From Actinoplanes solisilvae (GTDB lineage Bacteria; Actinomycetota; Actinomycetes; Mycobacteriales; Micromonosporaceae), in the NCBI RefSeq assembly GCF_003999975.1, contig NZ_RJAC01000020.1:62001-126000 (forward strand): DNA of 64,000 nucleotides, written 5' to 3'. Below the pieces are notes generated by a model, which saw nothing but the letters and a program-made list of their open reading frames with translations, did not search any database and was not told the origin of the DNA. This document shows, in pieces, positions 1 to 8,695 of this stretch. The position numbers were made by a program, and so were the translations under genes. How positions within the stretch are numbered: position 1 is the first letter of the stretch; each line of letters begins with the position of its first letter.

Positions 1-223
1 GGCGAGAACGAAGCTCCCCCGTCAAGCCCCGCTGTCGCCTCGGTCGCGCCGCATCCCCCTGCGTGGATCACAGTAGCCGCGGGCGACCGGCCAACCCGAG
101 AGATTTGTCCGTTTGAGGCCGTGAGTCGACCGGTTCTGCCGGTACTTCTGCCGGTTGCCCGCATAACCTGCGGTCAGTCCGTCACCGACCGTTTCGTGGC
201 GACTTCGCCGGGTGCCCAACGGA
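1..223. other. Window edge, no gene seen
   Basis: This stretch precedes the 3' end of the MarR gene. The reading frames here have unconvincing composition and no good start with a ribosome binding site. No RNA gene or strong hairpin was seen. It may be the intergenic end of a gene outside the window. Confidence 0.4.
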
Positions 224-712
224 TCAAGCCGCAGGCTGCTCCTCGGCGTCCATGCCCGCGGTCGCGCACGGGTTGACCGCGTCGCGGATCTTGCGCAGCG
301 ACGCGAGCATGTCGTCGAGCTGCTCAGGGGTGAGCTGGCCGATGAACCACTGCTGGAGCAGTTCGAGGTGGCCGGGAAGAACCTCGTCGAGGCGGCCCAC
401 GCCCTCGTCGGTGATCACGGCGAACGAGCTGCGACGGTCGCTGGCGCAGGCCTCGCGGCGCACCAGGCCGTCCCGGTCCATGCGGTCGACGACACGGGTG
501 ACGCCGCTGGTGGACAGCGAGGTCTGAGCGGCCAGGTCGGTCATGCGCAGCCGACGGCCGGGCGAGCGGGCGAGGCGCATGAGCACCTCGAACTCGACGC
601 CGGAGAGCCGGTGCTCCTCGAATTGGGCGTTGAAGCGATTGGTCAGCCCCGTGAACGCCTCGGCGAACAGGCCGAACGCGGTGAAACGGGGGTCATCGAG
701 ATCCGTACTCAC
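224..712 (-). CDS. MarR family transcriptional regulator
   Basis: A 162-residue winged-helix regulator. The central part carries the MarR-type helix-turn-helix (RMTDLAAQTSLSTSGVTRVVDR) and the wing with DRRSSFAVITDEG, and the C-terminal helices would form the dimer interface. I chose the GTG at 712 because GGAG lies about 7 bases upstream; an upstream ATG-type extension to 778 would run into the yceI promoter. It diverges from a YceI gene 101 bp away, so it probably controls that gene and itself. The ligand is unknown. Confidence 0.9.
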   Translation of the reverse strand: MSTDLDDPRFTAFGLFAEAFTGLTNRFNAQFEEHRLSGVEFEVLMRLARSPGRRLRMTDLAAQTSLSTSGVTRVVDRMDRDGLVRREACASDRRSSFAVITDEGVGRLDEVLPGHLELLQQWFIGQLTPEQLDDMLASLRKIRDAVNPCATAGMDAEEQPAA

Positions 713-732
713 GACTCCATCGTACACGTCCC

Positions 733-761
733 TTGACAGCGGGAATGTTGCTTGGCATATT
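733..761 (+). promoter_or_regulatory. Sigma-70-like promoter of yceI-type gene
   Basis: TTGACA at 733-738 and CATATT at 756-761 are separated by exactly 17 bases and precede the YceI start by 52 bases. It lies between the divergent MarR and YceI genes, where a MarR dimer would be expected to bind. Confidence 0.6.
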
Positions 762-813
762 GTTGTTCCGTCAGACAAACACCGACCGCCCGTGCTTGAG
801 AGAAGGAACAGTC

Positions 814-1392
814 ATGACCGAGTCCGTCGCCAACACCCGTGCGTTCGAGGGTCTGCAGATCCCGGCCGCCGGCACGTACGACCTGGATGCCGCGCACAAG
901 CGGGTCGGCTTTGTGGCGCGACACCTCATGGTCAGCAAGGTCCGCGGGCAGTTCGCGGACGCCTCGGCCACGATCACCATCGGCGAGGACCCGCTGCAGT
1001 CCTCGGTCACCGCGACGATCAACACCGCGAGCATCACCACCGGCCAGGTCGACCGCGACAACCACCTGCGCAGCGGCGACTTCTTCGAGGCCGAGAAGTA
1101 CCCGGTCATGACCTACCGCAGCACCGGCATCAAGAGCCACGCGGGCGGCGAGTTCGTCCTCGACGGTGAGCTCACGATCAAGGACATCACCAAGCCGGTC
1201 GAGCTGGTCGTCGAGTTCGAGGGCGCCGGCAGCAGCCCCTCCGGCCAGGGCGTCTTCGGCTTCAGCGCGACCGCCGAGATCGACCGCGAGGAGTGGGGCC
1301 TGACCTGGAACATGGCCCTCGAGAGCGGCGGCGTCATGGTCAGCCGCAAGATCAAGATTGAGATCGAGGGCGAGGGCGTACGCCGCGCCTGA
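814..1392 (+). CDS. YceI family protein
   Basis: A 192-residue YceI-like lipocalin-fold protein. It shows the family pattern of an N-terminal G-TYDLDAAHKRVGF strand, a central segment with RSGDFFEAEKYPVM, then FVLDGELTIKDITKPV and the C-terminal GLTWN. YceI proteins bind polyisoprenoid or other long amphipathic molecules. No signal peptide is present, so the protein is predicted cytoplasmic, as for many actinobacterial members. ATG 814 follows AGAAGGA. A MarR regulator diverges from it, suggesting inducible expression by a hydrophobic compound or stress. Confidence 0.92.
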   Translation: MTESVANTRAFEGLQIPAAGTYDLDAAHKRVGFVARHLMVSKVRGQFADASATITIGEDPLQSSVTATINTASITTGQVDRDNHLRSGDFFEAEKYPVMTYRSTGIKSHAGGEFVLDGELTIKDITKPVELVVEFEGAGSSPSGQGVFGFSATAEIDREEWGLTWNMALESGGVMVSRKIKIEIEGEGVRRA

Positions 1393-1409
1393 TCTTCACG
1401 GTCCACAGT

Positions 1410-1443
1410 CGAGCCGCCGTCCGGATGCCCGGGCGGCGGCTCG
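1410..1443. terminator. GC-rich hairpin after yceI-type gene
   Basis: A perfect 10-bp stem, CGAGCCGCCG pairing with CGGCGGCTCG, extendable by GC and GU pairs, lies 18 bases after the YceI stop. The following T content is modest, as is usual in high-GC actinobacteria. Confidence 0.6.
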
Positions 1444-1542
1444 TTGTCGTGTGGCGCGACCTCGGCCGGGGGTGGCAAGGTAGACCGAGCGCAAGCAGTC
1501 GCTCACGCAGTGGTGATCCACGTCCCCGGCTCGGGAGGGTAA

Positions 1543-3000
1543 GTGGGCAACGAGTTCGCCCCCGAAGATCGTGTCGTCCATCGCCGGAAGGTGCGGCAGT
1601 GCCTAGACGTCCTGGCCGAGATGCTCGACAACGGTGCCTTTGTCAGCCGCGACGGCATGACCGGCCTCGAGATCGAGCTCAACCTGATCGACGCGAACGG
1701 CCGGCCCGCGATGCGCAACGCCGAGGTGCTGGCCCTGCTGGGCGACCCGGCGTTCCAGACCGAACTGGGCCGGTTCAACGTCGAGCTCAACGCGGCCCCC
1801 CGGTCGATCGCCGGCCACGGCTTCGGTGACTACGAGCGTGACCTGCTCGAAAGTCTGGGCCGGGCGGCCGAGCGAGCGGCCAAGGCCGACTGCGGTCTCG
1901 TGCTGATCGGCATGCTGCCGACGCTGTCCCCCGACGACCTGGTGCTCGAAAATCTCAGCGCCAGCGACCGCTATCGCCTGCTCAACGACTCGATGGCCGG
2001 TGCCCGCGGCGAGCAGTTCGACCTCGACATCCGCGGCGTCGAGCGGCTCCGCAGCGCCAGCGACACGATCGTGCCCGAGGCGGCGTGCACGAGCGTCCAG
2101 TTCCACCTTCAGGTGCCGCCTGACCGGTTCGACCGCTTCTGGAACGCGTCCCAGGCGATCGCCGGCGTCCAGGTGGCGGTCGGGGCCAACTCGCCGTTCC
2201 TGCACGGCCGCCGCCTGTGGGCCGAGACGCGCATCGCGCTTTTCCAACAGGCCACCGACACCCGTCCCGAAGAGCTCAAGGCCCAGGGCGTACGCCCCCG
2301 CGTGTGGTTCGGCGAGAACTGGATCACCTCGGTCTTCGACCTCTTCGAGGAGAACGTCCGGTTCTTCCCGCCGCTGCTCCCGATCCTCACCGACGAGGAC
2401 CCGGCCGAGGTTCTGCGCTCGGGCCGGGTGCCGAGGTTGAGTGAGCTGCGTCTGCACAACGGCACGGTCTATCGCTGGAACCGGCCGGTCTACGACGTGA
2501 TGGACGGCCGGCCCCACCTGCGCGTCGAGAACCGGGTACTGCCGTCCGGCCCGACCGTGATCGACCTGCTGGCCAACGCGGCCTTCTATTTCGGCCTGGT
2601 GCGCCAGCTCGCCGAGGAGGAGCGCCCGGTCTGGTCCCGGTTGCCGTTCGCCGTCGCCCGCGACAACTTCCACACCGGTGCGGTCGAGGGCATCGAGGCG
2701 ACGATGTTCTGGCCCGGGCACGGCGAGCTCCCGGTGGCCGAGCTGGTGCGATCGGTCCTGCTGCCCAAGGCGTACGCCGGTTTGGATCGCTACGGTGTCG
2801 AACCGGGTCTGCGCGACCGCCTGCTGGGCATCGTCGACAACCGCTGTCGCCTGGGCCGCAACGGGGCAACGTGGCAGACCGAGGCCGTGCGGCAGGCCGA
2901 GAGCCGAGGCCGATCGCGGGGCGAGGCGCTGCGCGAGATGCTGCTGCGCTATTCAGAGCTGCATCGCACCAACGAGCCGGTCCACACCTGGCCTACCTGA
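1543..3000 (+). CDS. Glutamate-cysteine ligase (GCS2) family protein
   Basis: A 485-residue ATP-grasp-like ligase of the carboxylate-amine/GCS2 type. Indicators are LEIELNLID near residue 40, GRFNVELNAAPR near 80, an ACTSVQFHLQV strand, and LRVENRVLPSGPTVID near 330, which fit the Glu- and Mg-binding elements of this superfamily. Actinobacteria carry several such proteins; the substrate of this group is not settled, so I do not assign glutathione, mycothiol or ergothioneine synthesis. GTG 1543 follows GGGAGGG. It is transcribed alone, convergent with the next gene. Confidence 0.8.
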   Translation: MGNEFAPEDRVVHRRKVRQCLDVLAEMLDNGAFVSRDGMTGLEIELNLIDANGRPAMRNAEVLALLGDPAFQTELGRFNVELNAAPRSIAGHGFGDYERDLLESLGRAAERAAKADCGLVLIGMLPTLSPDDLVLENLSASDRYRLLNDSMAGARGEQFDLDIRGVERLRSASDTIVPEAACTSVQFHLQVPPDRFDRFWNASQAIAGVQVAVGANSPFLHGRRLWAETRIALFQQATDTRPEELKAQGVRPRVWFGENWITSVFDLFEENVRFFPPLLPILTDEDPAEVLRSGRVPRLSELRLHNGTVYRWNRPVYDVMDGRPHLRVENRVLPSGPTVIDLLANAAFYFGLVRQLAEEERPVWSRLPFAVARDNFHTGAVEGIEATMFWPGHGELPVAELVRSVLLPKAYAGLDRYGVEPGLRDRLLGIVDNRCRLGRNGATWQTEAVRQAESRGRSRGEALREMLLRYSELHRTNEPVHTWPT

Positions 3001-3045
3001 CAGCCGCATTGCGCCGACGAGCCGACCCCTTACCTCGGAGTCGTC

Positions 3046-4524
3046 TCACTTCGAGGCGGAGGGTTTGGGGTTGATCTGCGCGACGGTCGGGGCGGTGGGA
3101 GGCGGGGTCACGGTTGACTTCGGTGGGGTGGGCGCCGGTGTGTCCTTTTTGGGCCGGGGGCGGCGAGGTCGAGCCGCGGCCGCGATCTCGGCGTCGACAA
3201 CCGGCGCCGGAGCAGGCCGGGGCGGCGTCGTTTCCTCAGCGTGTGTTTGTGCGGGGACCTTGGAACGGCCGAACAGCCTGCGCTTTGTGGCGTTGGGCTC
3301 AGCCACCGACTCCGGCTCAGCGGCTGCGGGGTTGGGCCGCGGCGATTCGGACGGCTCGGCTGTGACGGCGTCCCTGGCCTGGCGGGGTGGCTCGGCTGTG
3401 ACGGCGGCCCTGGCCTGGCGGGGTGGCTCGGCGGGAGGCGTGGCCTTGGCCTGGCGGGGTGGCTCGGCGGGAGCGGAGGCTTTGGACGGACGGGGTGGCT
3501 CGGCGGGAGCAGCGGCCTTGGCTCGCTGAGGTGGCTGAGGAGAGCCGGCGCTGGGCAGGGCGGGGGCGGCCGCGGGGATGTCGGGAACCGGGCGGGCGGG
3601 CGGCGTACTCGTGGTCATGGTGTTGAGGCGGACCGAGGTCAGGACGGCGCCGGGGCGGCGGGCGGCCAGGGCACGGCCGGCGGCGATGGTGACCGCGGAA
3701 CCGGCGAGGCCGGCCAGGATCGCGTAGGGGGCGATCAGGTAGGCCGACTCGATCGGGCCGAGGGTTCCGGTCAGGCGCGGGGCCAGGGCCAGGAACGCGA
3801 TGGCGACCAGCATCGGCCCGGCCACGCCCGAGGTGGCGGCACCGGTGCCGAAGTCGCCTCGACGGGCGGCGGGCGCGGCGGCCAGCACTCCGATCAGGAC
3901 AGCCGCACCCAGCGTGAGCAGCGCACTCGGCCAGAAGATCGCGCCGTAGCGACCGCTGTTGGCCACCTCGGTGAACTGCCAACTCGTCAGATAGGTGGCC
4001 GAGTCACGGTGGAGGGCCAGTTCGACCACGATGCCGGCGATCGCGAGGGCCCACAGCCAGACGCCGGTGGCCATCAGGTTGGCCGCGACCGGCCGCGACG
4101 ACACCGCCCAGAAGGCCATGATCAGGCCGAGCAGCAGGCCGACGGCCGCGTAGCCGCCCGCGATCACCTGCGGCGTGAAGGTGTCGAACCGTACGGCTGA
4201 ACGGGCCGGCAACGCGATGAGCGCGACCGTCACCAGGGAGCCGACCGCGGCGCAGGCGGCCAGGGCGAAGCGCCAGGATCCACTCGTTCGGGGACCCGGC
4301 CCACCCCGGTAGCGGCTGCCGAGGACCGCGCCGAACACTGTGGCGCTCGCGGTGATCCATGTTGCCCAGCCGAGGCTGCCCAGCCAGGCACTGTCGTCGG
4401 AGGCCGGTGTCACCGGCCAGACGACCACGCCCAGGCCGTAGCCCAGGCCCAATTGCGCCGCTCCCGTTCCCGCGGCGACACCCGCCGCCGTGGCGATCCG
4501 TGCGGTCCAGCCCTTCTCGGCCAT
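3046..4524 (-). CDS. Polytopic membrane protein with Pro/Ala/Lys-rich tail
   Basis: A 492-residue protein with about eight hydrophobic segments in the first 370 residues, then a disordered tail of about 110 residues with imperfect repeats such as AEPPRQAKA and ending in PTVAQINPKPSASK. ATG 4524 begins MAEKGWTARIAT just before the first membrane segment; the frame is open farther upstream but that part lacks a membrane-protein character and overlaps the promoter of the divergent PASTA gene. No enzymatic motif is recognised. The tail could be an interaction or wall-spanning region. Function unknown. Confidence 0.75.
   Translation of the reverse strand: MAEKGWTARIATAAGVAAGTGAAQLGLGYGLGVVVWPVTPASDDSAWLGSLGWATWITASATVFGAVLGSRYRGGPGPRTSGSWRFALAACAAVGSLVTVALIALPARSAVRFDTFTPQVIAGGYAAVGLLLGLIMAFWAVSSRPVAANLMATGVWLWALAIAGIVVELALHRDSATYLTSWQFTEVANSGRYGAIFWPSALLTLGAAVLIGVLAAAPAARRGDFGTGAATSGVAGPMLVAIAFLALAPRLTGTLGPIESAYLIAPYAILAGLAGSAVTIAAGRALAARRPGAVLTSVRLNTMTTSTPPARPVPDIPAAAPALPSAGSPQPPQRAKAAAPAEPPRPSKASAPAEPPRQAKATPPAEPPRQARAAVTAEPPRQARDAVTAEPSESPRPNPAAAEPESVAEPNATKRRLFGRSKVPAQTHAEETTPPRPAPAPVVDAEIAAAARPRRPRPKKDTPAPTPPKSTVTPPPTAPTVAQINPKPSASK
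3353..3530 (-). repeat. Imperfect coding repeats in the membrane protein tail
   Basis: Four to five degenerate copies of a roughly 36- to 48-base unit containing GCGGGGTGGCTCGGC on the plus strand encode AEPPRQA-type peptides on the minus strand. They explain the repetitive Pro-rich tail and are likely to vary in number between strains. Confidence 0.7.
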
Positions 4525-4690
4525 GCGCCGCACTGTAGCGGCACCCACCGATGCCTGCGAATCGGTCGGTTGCGGTACCTGTGTCCGTTTCACCCGTAGC
4601 CACCTGGTGTGTTTGTCCGGCGGAGTTCGATCCGGTCCGGCAAGATTCGATACGTTGATCCCCGCGGGTGAGCGAGCCGGAGGAGTGGCG

Positions 4691-5626
4691 ATGTCCGACG
4701 AGAGCGACGAGACGCGACGCTTCTCGTCCGGCGACGACGCGCCCGGGGAGCCTCGAAAGAAGACCCCGGGGCCCGACGACCCGGACGCCACTCAGGTCGG
4801 CGACGTGCCGCCCGATGTGGACGCGGTTCGTTCCTCCTCCGACCTCGATGCGACGCAGGTCGACGGCGTTCCTGCGGCCGGCGACGACGACACACTGCCG
4901 GGTCAGGGCGACGAGACCCGCGTGGTGCCGCCCGTCGTCGACGATGCGACGGTGGTGCAGGACCGGCTCGGTTCCACCGCGGTGATCCCGCCGGTCGACG
5001 ACGACGACTGGGCGCCGAGCCGGGGCAATCCCGCCTGGTCGGGGCGGGCCGAGGTGCGCCCGCCGCAGCCGACCGGCGGCTATCCCGAGGCTGAGTGGCC
5101 GGCTGGCCCTCCTCGTCAGCGCGACCGCTGGTGGATGCCGATCGTCGTCGGCATCATCGCGTTGCTGCTGCTGGCGGTGCTCGGCTGGGCGATCTGGCTG
5201 CTCGTGCGGGACACCGAGGACGACCGGACCCCGGCTCCGGTGGCCACCACCTCGACGACGCCCAGCTCGGCCCCGACTACTTCGGCCTCGCCCAGTTCAT
5301 CGCCGACGTCGACTTCGGCCTCGCCCAGCCCGTCGCCGACGACGCCCTCGGCAACGACGCCGTCACCGACGGCAACCGAGGTGCAGATTCCGGCGCTGCG
5401 GGGATTGTCGTTGGCTGACGCGCAGGTGGCGTTGCGCTCGACCGGGCTGAACTACCGGCTGATCTACCGGCAGGCACCCGACGTGCCTCCCGGCACAGTG
5501 ATCGACAGTGACCCGGTGGAGGGGCAGGAGGTGCCACCGGACACGACGATCACGCTCGTGATCGCGGCCGAGGCCACGACCCCGCCGCCCCCGCCCACCG
5601 ACGATGCCGGGGACGGCCAGAACTAG
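4691..5626 (+). CDS. Single-pass membrane protein with one PASTA domain
   Basis: A 311-residue protein. Residues 1-145 are acidic and disordered, a single membrane helix follows (WWMPIVVGIIALLLLAVLG, about 147-170), then a Thr/Ser/Pro linker, and a C-terminal PASTA domain of about 60 residues (VQIPALRGLSLADAQVAL to TTITLVIAAE). PASTA domains bind muropeptide or lipid II-like ligands and normally occur in PknB kinases or PBPs; here no kinase or transpeptidase domain is present. ATG 4691 follows GGAGGAG. It may be a wall sensor or adaptor. The PknB cluster lies 6-14 kb away. Confidence 0.85.
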   Translation: MSDESDETRRFSSGDDAPGEPRKKTPGPDDPDATQVGDVPPDVDAVRSSSDLDATQVDGVPAAGDDDTLPGQGDETRVVPPVVDDATVVQDRLGSTAVIPPVDDDDWAPSRGNPAWSGRAEVRPPQPTGGYPEAEWPAGPPRQRDRWWMPIVVGIIALLLLAVLGWAIWLLVRDTEDDRTPAPVATTSTTPSSAPTTSASPSSSPTSTSASPSPSPTTPSATTPSPTATEVQIPALRGLSLADAQVALRSTGLNYRLIYRQAPDVPPGTVIDSDPVEGQEVPPDTTITLVIAAEATTPPPPPTDDAGDGQN

Positions 5627-5630
5627 CCGG

Positions 5631-6062
5631 TCAGCGGTTGGTGCGGACCGCGCGGGCCTGGACCGAGCCGCTGGCCACGCCTGGCTGCCGGCCGTTGCGC
5701 GCCCTGGGGTCGGGCGCCTTGCCGACGGCGCGCAGGCCACTGATCTGAACGAAGATCGATCGGCGCTCGACCGCGTCGCCCGAGGCGTTCAGTTCGTATC
5801 CGTCGAGCCAGATCCAGCCCTCGTACGTCGGCCAGTCGTGGACCCGGATGACACGGAACAGCATCGGCGCTGCGAATTGGACGCTCGCCGCCTTCGTCAC
5901 GTGGAGAACATCACCGGACCGAGGTAGCACGTCATCTCCTGCCCTGAAACTTCGTCGCGGGACGAACCTTGACACGAAAGCATCAAGTGTGCCCGGCATA
6001 AACTTCTGTGCAAGCCTCTGATGATGCCAATCATCAAAAGCGTTGCGGAACGTCACCGTCAC
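5631..6062 (-). CDS. Hypothetical protein beside XRE-DUF397 pair
   Basis: A 143-residue basic protein with a compact central region (FRVIRVHDWPTYEGWIWLDGYELNASGDAVERR, written here only for its conserved-looking Trp/Asp pattern) and a basic, probably disordered C-terminus. It ends four bases from the stop of the convergent PASTA gene. The GTG at 6062 is used, with an alternative ATG at 5999; neither has a strong ribosome site. Codon use is less GC-biased than in neighbours. It diverges from the XRE regulator and may belong to the same accessory module. No function can be assigned. Confidence 0.6.
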   Translation of the reverse strand: MTVTFRNAFDDWHHQRLAQKFMPGTLDAFVSRFVPRRSFRAGDDVLPRSGDVLHVTKAASVQFAAPMLFRVIRVHDWPTYEGWIWLDGYELNASGDAVERRSIFVQISGLRAVGKAPDPRARNGRQPGVASGSVQARAVRTNR

Positions 6063-6227
6063 CGATCCGATGGCCGCTCCGAAGTGGATCAGTACACTCC
6101 GGACGGGCCAAAGATCAGTACCCCGTAAACGGTGGCATATCTGTGCGTTGAGCGGCCTTCGGTCACTTCACCCGTTGGGGCGTAGTGACGTGGGCCATAC
6201 CGAAAGATTGCACCACGAGTGCGGTCG

Positions 6228-6240
6228 ATGCAAGTTGCAT
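6228..6240. promoter_or_regulatory. Palindrome upstream of XRE gene
   Basis: ATGCAAGTTGCAT is a perfect palindrome about a central G, in a lower-GC intergenic stretch (6063-6317) that separates the divergent XRE gene and the 143-aa gene. It is a reasonable operator candidate for the XRE protein. Confidence 0.45.
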
Positions 6241-6317
6241 GTCAGCCCTTCGTGATTACCGGTTGGTAGGCGTCGGTCAACTTGAATCGTTAAATGATCG
6301 ACAGGAGACTGGAGGCT

Positions 6318-7199
6318 GTGAATCAGCATCGCAGTCCCACCATTCGCCGTCGTCGACTCGGAGTCGAGCTGCGCCGGCATCGGGAAGCGGCCCGGGTCAC
6401 GATCGACATGGTGGCGGACCGTCTCGGCTGCTCAACGTCCAAAGTATCCCGTATTGAGACGGGCCATACGAGTGCGAGCCCCGGCGATGTCTCGGCCATG
6501 TTGGACATTTACGGCGTAGACGCTGAGATCAATCAGGAGCTCGTCCAAATTGCCCGAGAGGCCAGGCAAAAGGGATGGTGGCATCCCTTTTCGACCGTTT
6601 TGACCGGGGCCTATGTGGGGCTGGAGGCTGCGGCGAGGTCCGTCCGGACCTACGAATCGCAGGTCATCCCCGGTTTACTCCAGAGCGAATCGTACGCAAT
6701 TGCGATGATTAGGGCCGCCCGACCGGGGGACACCGATCAGGAAATTGAGCGGCGAGTGCGCGTCCGGATGGAACGGCAGTCGTTATTGATTCAGGACGAT
6801 CCGTTCGATCTTTGGGTGGTGCTCGATGAGGCGGTAGTGAGCCGGCCGGTCGGCGGCGACGAGGTCATGCGAGATCAATTAGCCAGATTGATCACGACGG
6901 CCCGGTTGCCGAACGTCACGTTGCAGATCTTGCCCTTCGCGGCGGGCGCGCACGCCGGGATGGACGGCACGTTCGCCATTCTCGAGTTCGAGGAGGAGGG
7001 TGATGCCGACGTGGTGTTCACGGAAAACGCGACCGGTGGCCTGTTCCTCGAGAAAGTCGAGGAGCTCGGCAAGTACATCTCCATCTTCGAAACCATCCGG
7101 ACGACGGCCCTCCCCCCGGAGGAGTCCATCGAGATGATCCAAATGCTGGCAGAGGAGCCATTGTGGAAATCGAAGCGAAGGGTCTCCGAGTCGATCTGA
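6318..7199 (+). CDS. XRE family regulator with DUF5753 (Scr1-like)
   Basis: A 293-residue regulator. Residues 8-75 form the Cro/CI-type helix-turn-helix (LGVELRRHREAARVTIDMV, CSTSKVSRIETG), and residues about 95-275 form the DUF5753 ligand or partner domain (VRTYESQVIPGLLQS, VLDEAVVSRPVG, LQILPF-AGAHAGMDG). GTG 6318 follows CTGGAGG at a standard distance; the frame extends to 6294 without a better start. The downstream DUF397 gene overlaps its end by 37 bases, the typical arrangement in streptomycetes and relatives, where such pairs act in development and can behave like toxin-antitoxin modules. Confidence 0.93.
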   Translation: MNQHRSPTIRRRRLGVELRRHREAARVTIDMVADRLGCSTSKVSRIETGHTSASPGDVSAMLDIYGVDAEINQELVQIAREARQKGWWHPFSTVLTGAYVGLEAAARSVRTYESQVIPGLLQSESYAIAMIRAARPGDTDQEIERRVRVRMERQSLLIQDDPFDLWVVLDEAVVSRPVGGDEVMRDQLARLITTARLPNVTLQILPFAAGAHAGMDGTFAILEFEEEGDADVVFTENATGGLFLEKVEELGKYISIFETIRTTALPPEESIEMIQMLAEEPLWKSKRRVSESI

Positions 7200-7387
7200 G
7201 CCGGGCACAGTGGTTCAAGAGCGCTCGCAGCGGGCCGAACTCCGACAACTGCGTCGAGGTGGCGTTCGTCGACGAGGCGATCGCGGTGCGCGACTCCAAG
7301 AACCCGCAAGGGCCCGCACTGATCTTCACCGCCGCCGAGTGGGACGCGTTCGTCGGCGGAGCCAAGGACGGCGAGTTCGACCTCTGA
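7163..7387 (+). CDS. DUF397 domain protein, XRE partner
   Basis: A 74-residue DUF397 protein with the family signatures WFKSARS, NCVEVAF, IAVRDSKNPQGPAL and a final AEWDAFV. GTG 7163 follows AGAGGAG inside the XRE coding region, so translation is probably coupled. DUF397 proteins pair with DUF5753 regulators; whether this one inhibits its XRE partner, as proposed for some Streptomyces pairs, is inference. Confidence 0.95.
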   Translation: MEIEAKGLRVDLSRAQWFKSARSGPNSDNCVEVAFVDEAIAVRDSKNPQGPALIFTAAEWDAFVGGAKDGEFDL

Positions 7388-7408
7388 ACCACCGTTGACG
7401 TCGCCGTG

Positions 7409-7446
7409 CGGCCGGCCCTCCCACCTCGGTGCGGGAGAGCCGGCCG
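7409..7446 (+). terminator. Terminator hairpin after DUF397 gene
   Basis: CGGCCGGC pairs with GCCGGCCG, and an inner CTCCC pairs with GGGAG with one bulge, giving a 13-bp stem 22 bases after the DUF397 stop. No strong T tract follows. Confidence 0.65.
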
Positions 7447-7542
7447 TAGTCATTTCCACGCTCGCGTCGTTGAACGCCAAAAGCGCGGCCCGGACCGTGC
7501 ACACCGGCGGGTCAATCACCCGAGCGAGGGCAAGGCATACAG

Positions 7543-7989
7543 ATGACGATTGGTTCGGAAAACCTCAGCAACGGCTCCGCGACGGCGCAGGACCGGTTCA
7601 GCGGCGGAGTCAGCGCCTACCGGCAGAACCGGCGTGAGGCCGCACTGGCCGAGGACGGCGAACTGGTGTCGCGGGGCAGCTCGTCGGGCCTGCCCACCCG
7701 GTCGCCGGGCCGCTCGCACAGCAGCATCGAGCCGATCAGCCCGCTCGACCGGGCGGCCAAGCTGCCCTCGCTCGACATGCAGGGACTGACCGAGCCGGTC
7801 TTCTCGTCGACTGACTGGCCCGAAGCCGGCTCGTCGCAGTCGATGGCCGACCACCCGCTGCTGCGTGGCCTGCTGCTCGAGCTGCCCGCCCGTGGCACGC
7901 TGCCCACATCGGACTGGCTCGACCGATGGTTCGAGGCGGCCCGCTCGATTCTCGAGCTGCTCTATGTGCAGGAAGCCAGAAAGAACTGA
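7543..7989 (+). CDS. Hypothetical soluble protein
   Basis: A 148-residue protein with a Ser/Arg-rich, probably disordered N-terminal two thirds and a more ordered C-terminal part (HPLLRGLLLELP to FEAARSILELLYVQEARKN) predicted helical. ATG 7543 follows the purine-rich stretch GCGAGGGCAAGG. It follows the XRE-DUF397 pair on the same strand but after a terminator, so it is likely a separate unit. No family is recognised. Confidence 0.65.
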   Translation: MTIGSENLSNGSATAQDRFSGGVSAYRQNRREAALAEDGELVSRGSSSGLPTRSPGRSHSSIEPISPLDRAAKLPSLDMQGLTEPVFSSTDWPEAGSSQSMADHPLLRGLLLELPARGTLPTSDWLDRWFEAARSILELLYVQEARKN

Positions 7990-7992
7990 CGC

Positions 7993-8589
7993 CTATCGCG
8001 AGTCGACCGGCGCGCGCAGACGATTGCGGCCGATCGGAGCCAGAGCGAGCAGGCTGAGCCGGCTGTGCCGGATGCCGGCGCGCACCCCGATCGCGAGGAC
8101 GGCCACGCCGACCACGGTGATCGCGATACCGGCCAGATCGGCGCCCGGCACCCTTACCAGGCCACCCGCGATCGGCAGGCTGACCAGCGTGGCCAAACCG
8201 GTGACCTGCAACGGAACCAGGATCATCGGGTGGGCGGCGGCCGCGCGCAGGGCCGGCGGCACCGGGGTCTGAGGGGCGGTAGCAAAGGCGCCCGCCCCGC
8301 GCCGCACCTGCGCCATGCGGCGCAGGCCGACGGTGAGCACGACCAGGGCCGGAACGGCCGGCGCGAGAGCCGCGGCCGGAGCCGCCGACTCACCCGGCAG
8401 CAGCGCGGTCACCACGGGAACGGCGACGAACACCAGCGCACCCCCGACGACCAGCGCGGTCAGGCGGACCGCCCGGCGGCGCAGCTCCATCGCCGAACGG
8501 GCCGACGGCAGCGCGTCGGCCAGCAGCCCGGCCGTGAGCCAGACGACGACGAGGGCGCCGGTGAGGATGAGGTCCGCGACGATGTTCAC
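7993..8589 (-). CDS. Integral membrane protein, unknown function
   Basis: A 198-residue hydrophobic protein with about five membrane segments, including LTGALVVVWLTAGLLA, LTALVVGGALVFVAVPVVTALL, and AGIAITVVGVAVLAIGVRAG. GTG 8589 is the first codon of a plausible start; the ribosome site is weak (GGGTGAA 15 bases upstream). It ends three bases from the stop of the convergent hypothetical gene. No catalytic motif is visible. Confidence 0.65.
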   Translation of the reverse strand: MNIVADLILTGALVVVWLTAGLLADALPSARSAMELRRRAVRLTALVVGGALVFVAVPVVTALLPGESAAPAAALAPAVPALVVLTVGLRRMAQVRRGAGAFATAPQTPVPPALRAAAAHPMILVPLQVTGLATLVSLPIAGGLVRVPGADLAGIAITVVGVAVLAIGVRAGIRHSRLSLLALAPIGRNRLRAPVDSR

Positions 8590-8695
8590 ATCGTTCAGCG
8601 TTCACCCGTGCGCGCTCGGGCGAAACCGGGTTATCACCCCACGAGCCCCGTAAGGGAGGTGTGGTTAATTACCCTGACCCGTTTGAGGGGGCCCG

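Noticed and set aside
22..219. 65-residue minus-strand frame at the window start
   Set aside because: There is no ribosome site, the composition is atypical, and no motif is seen.
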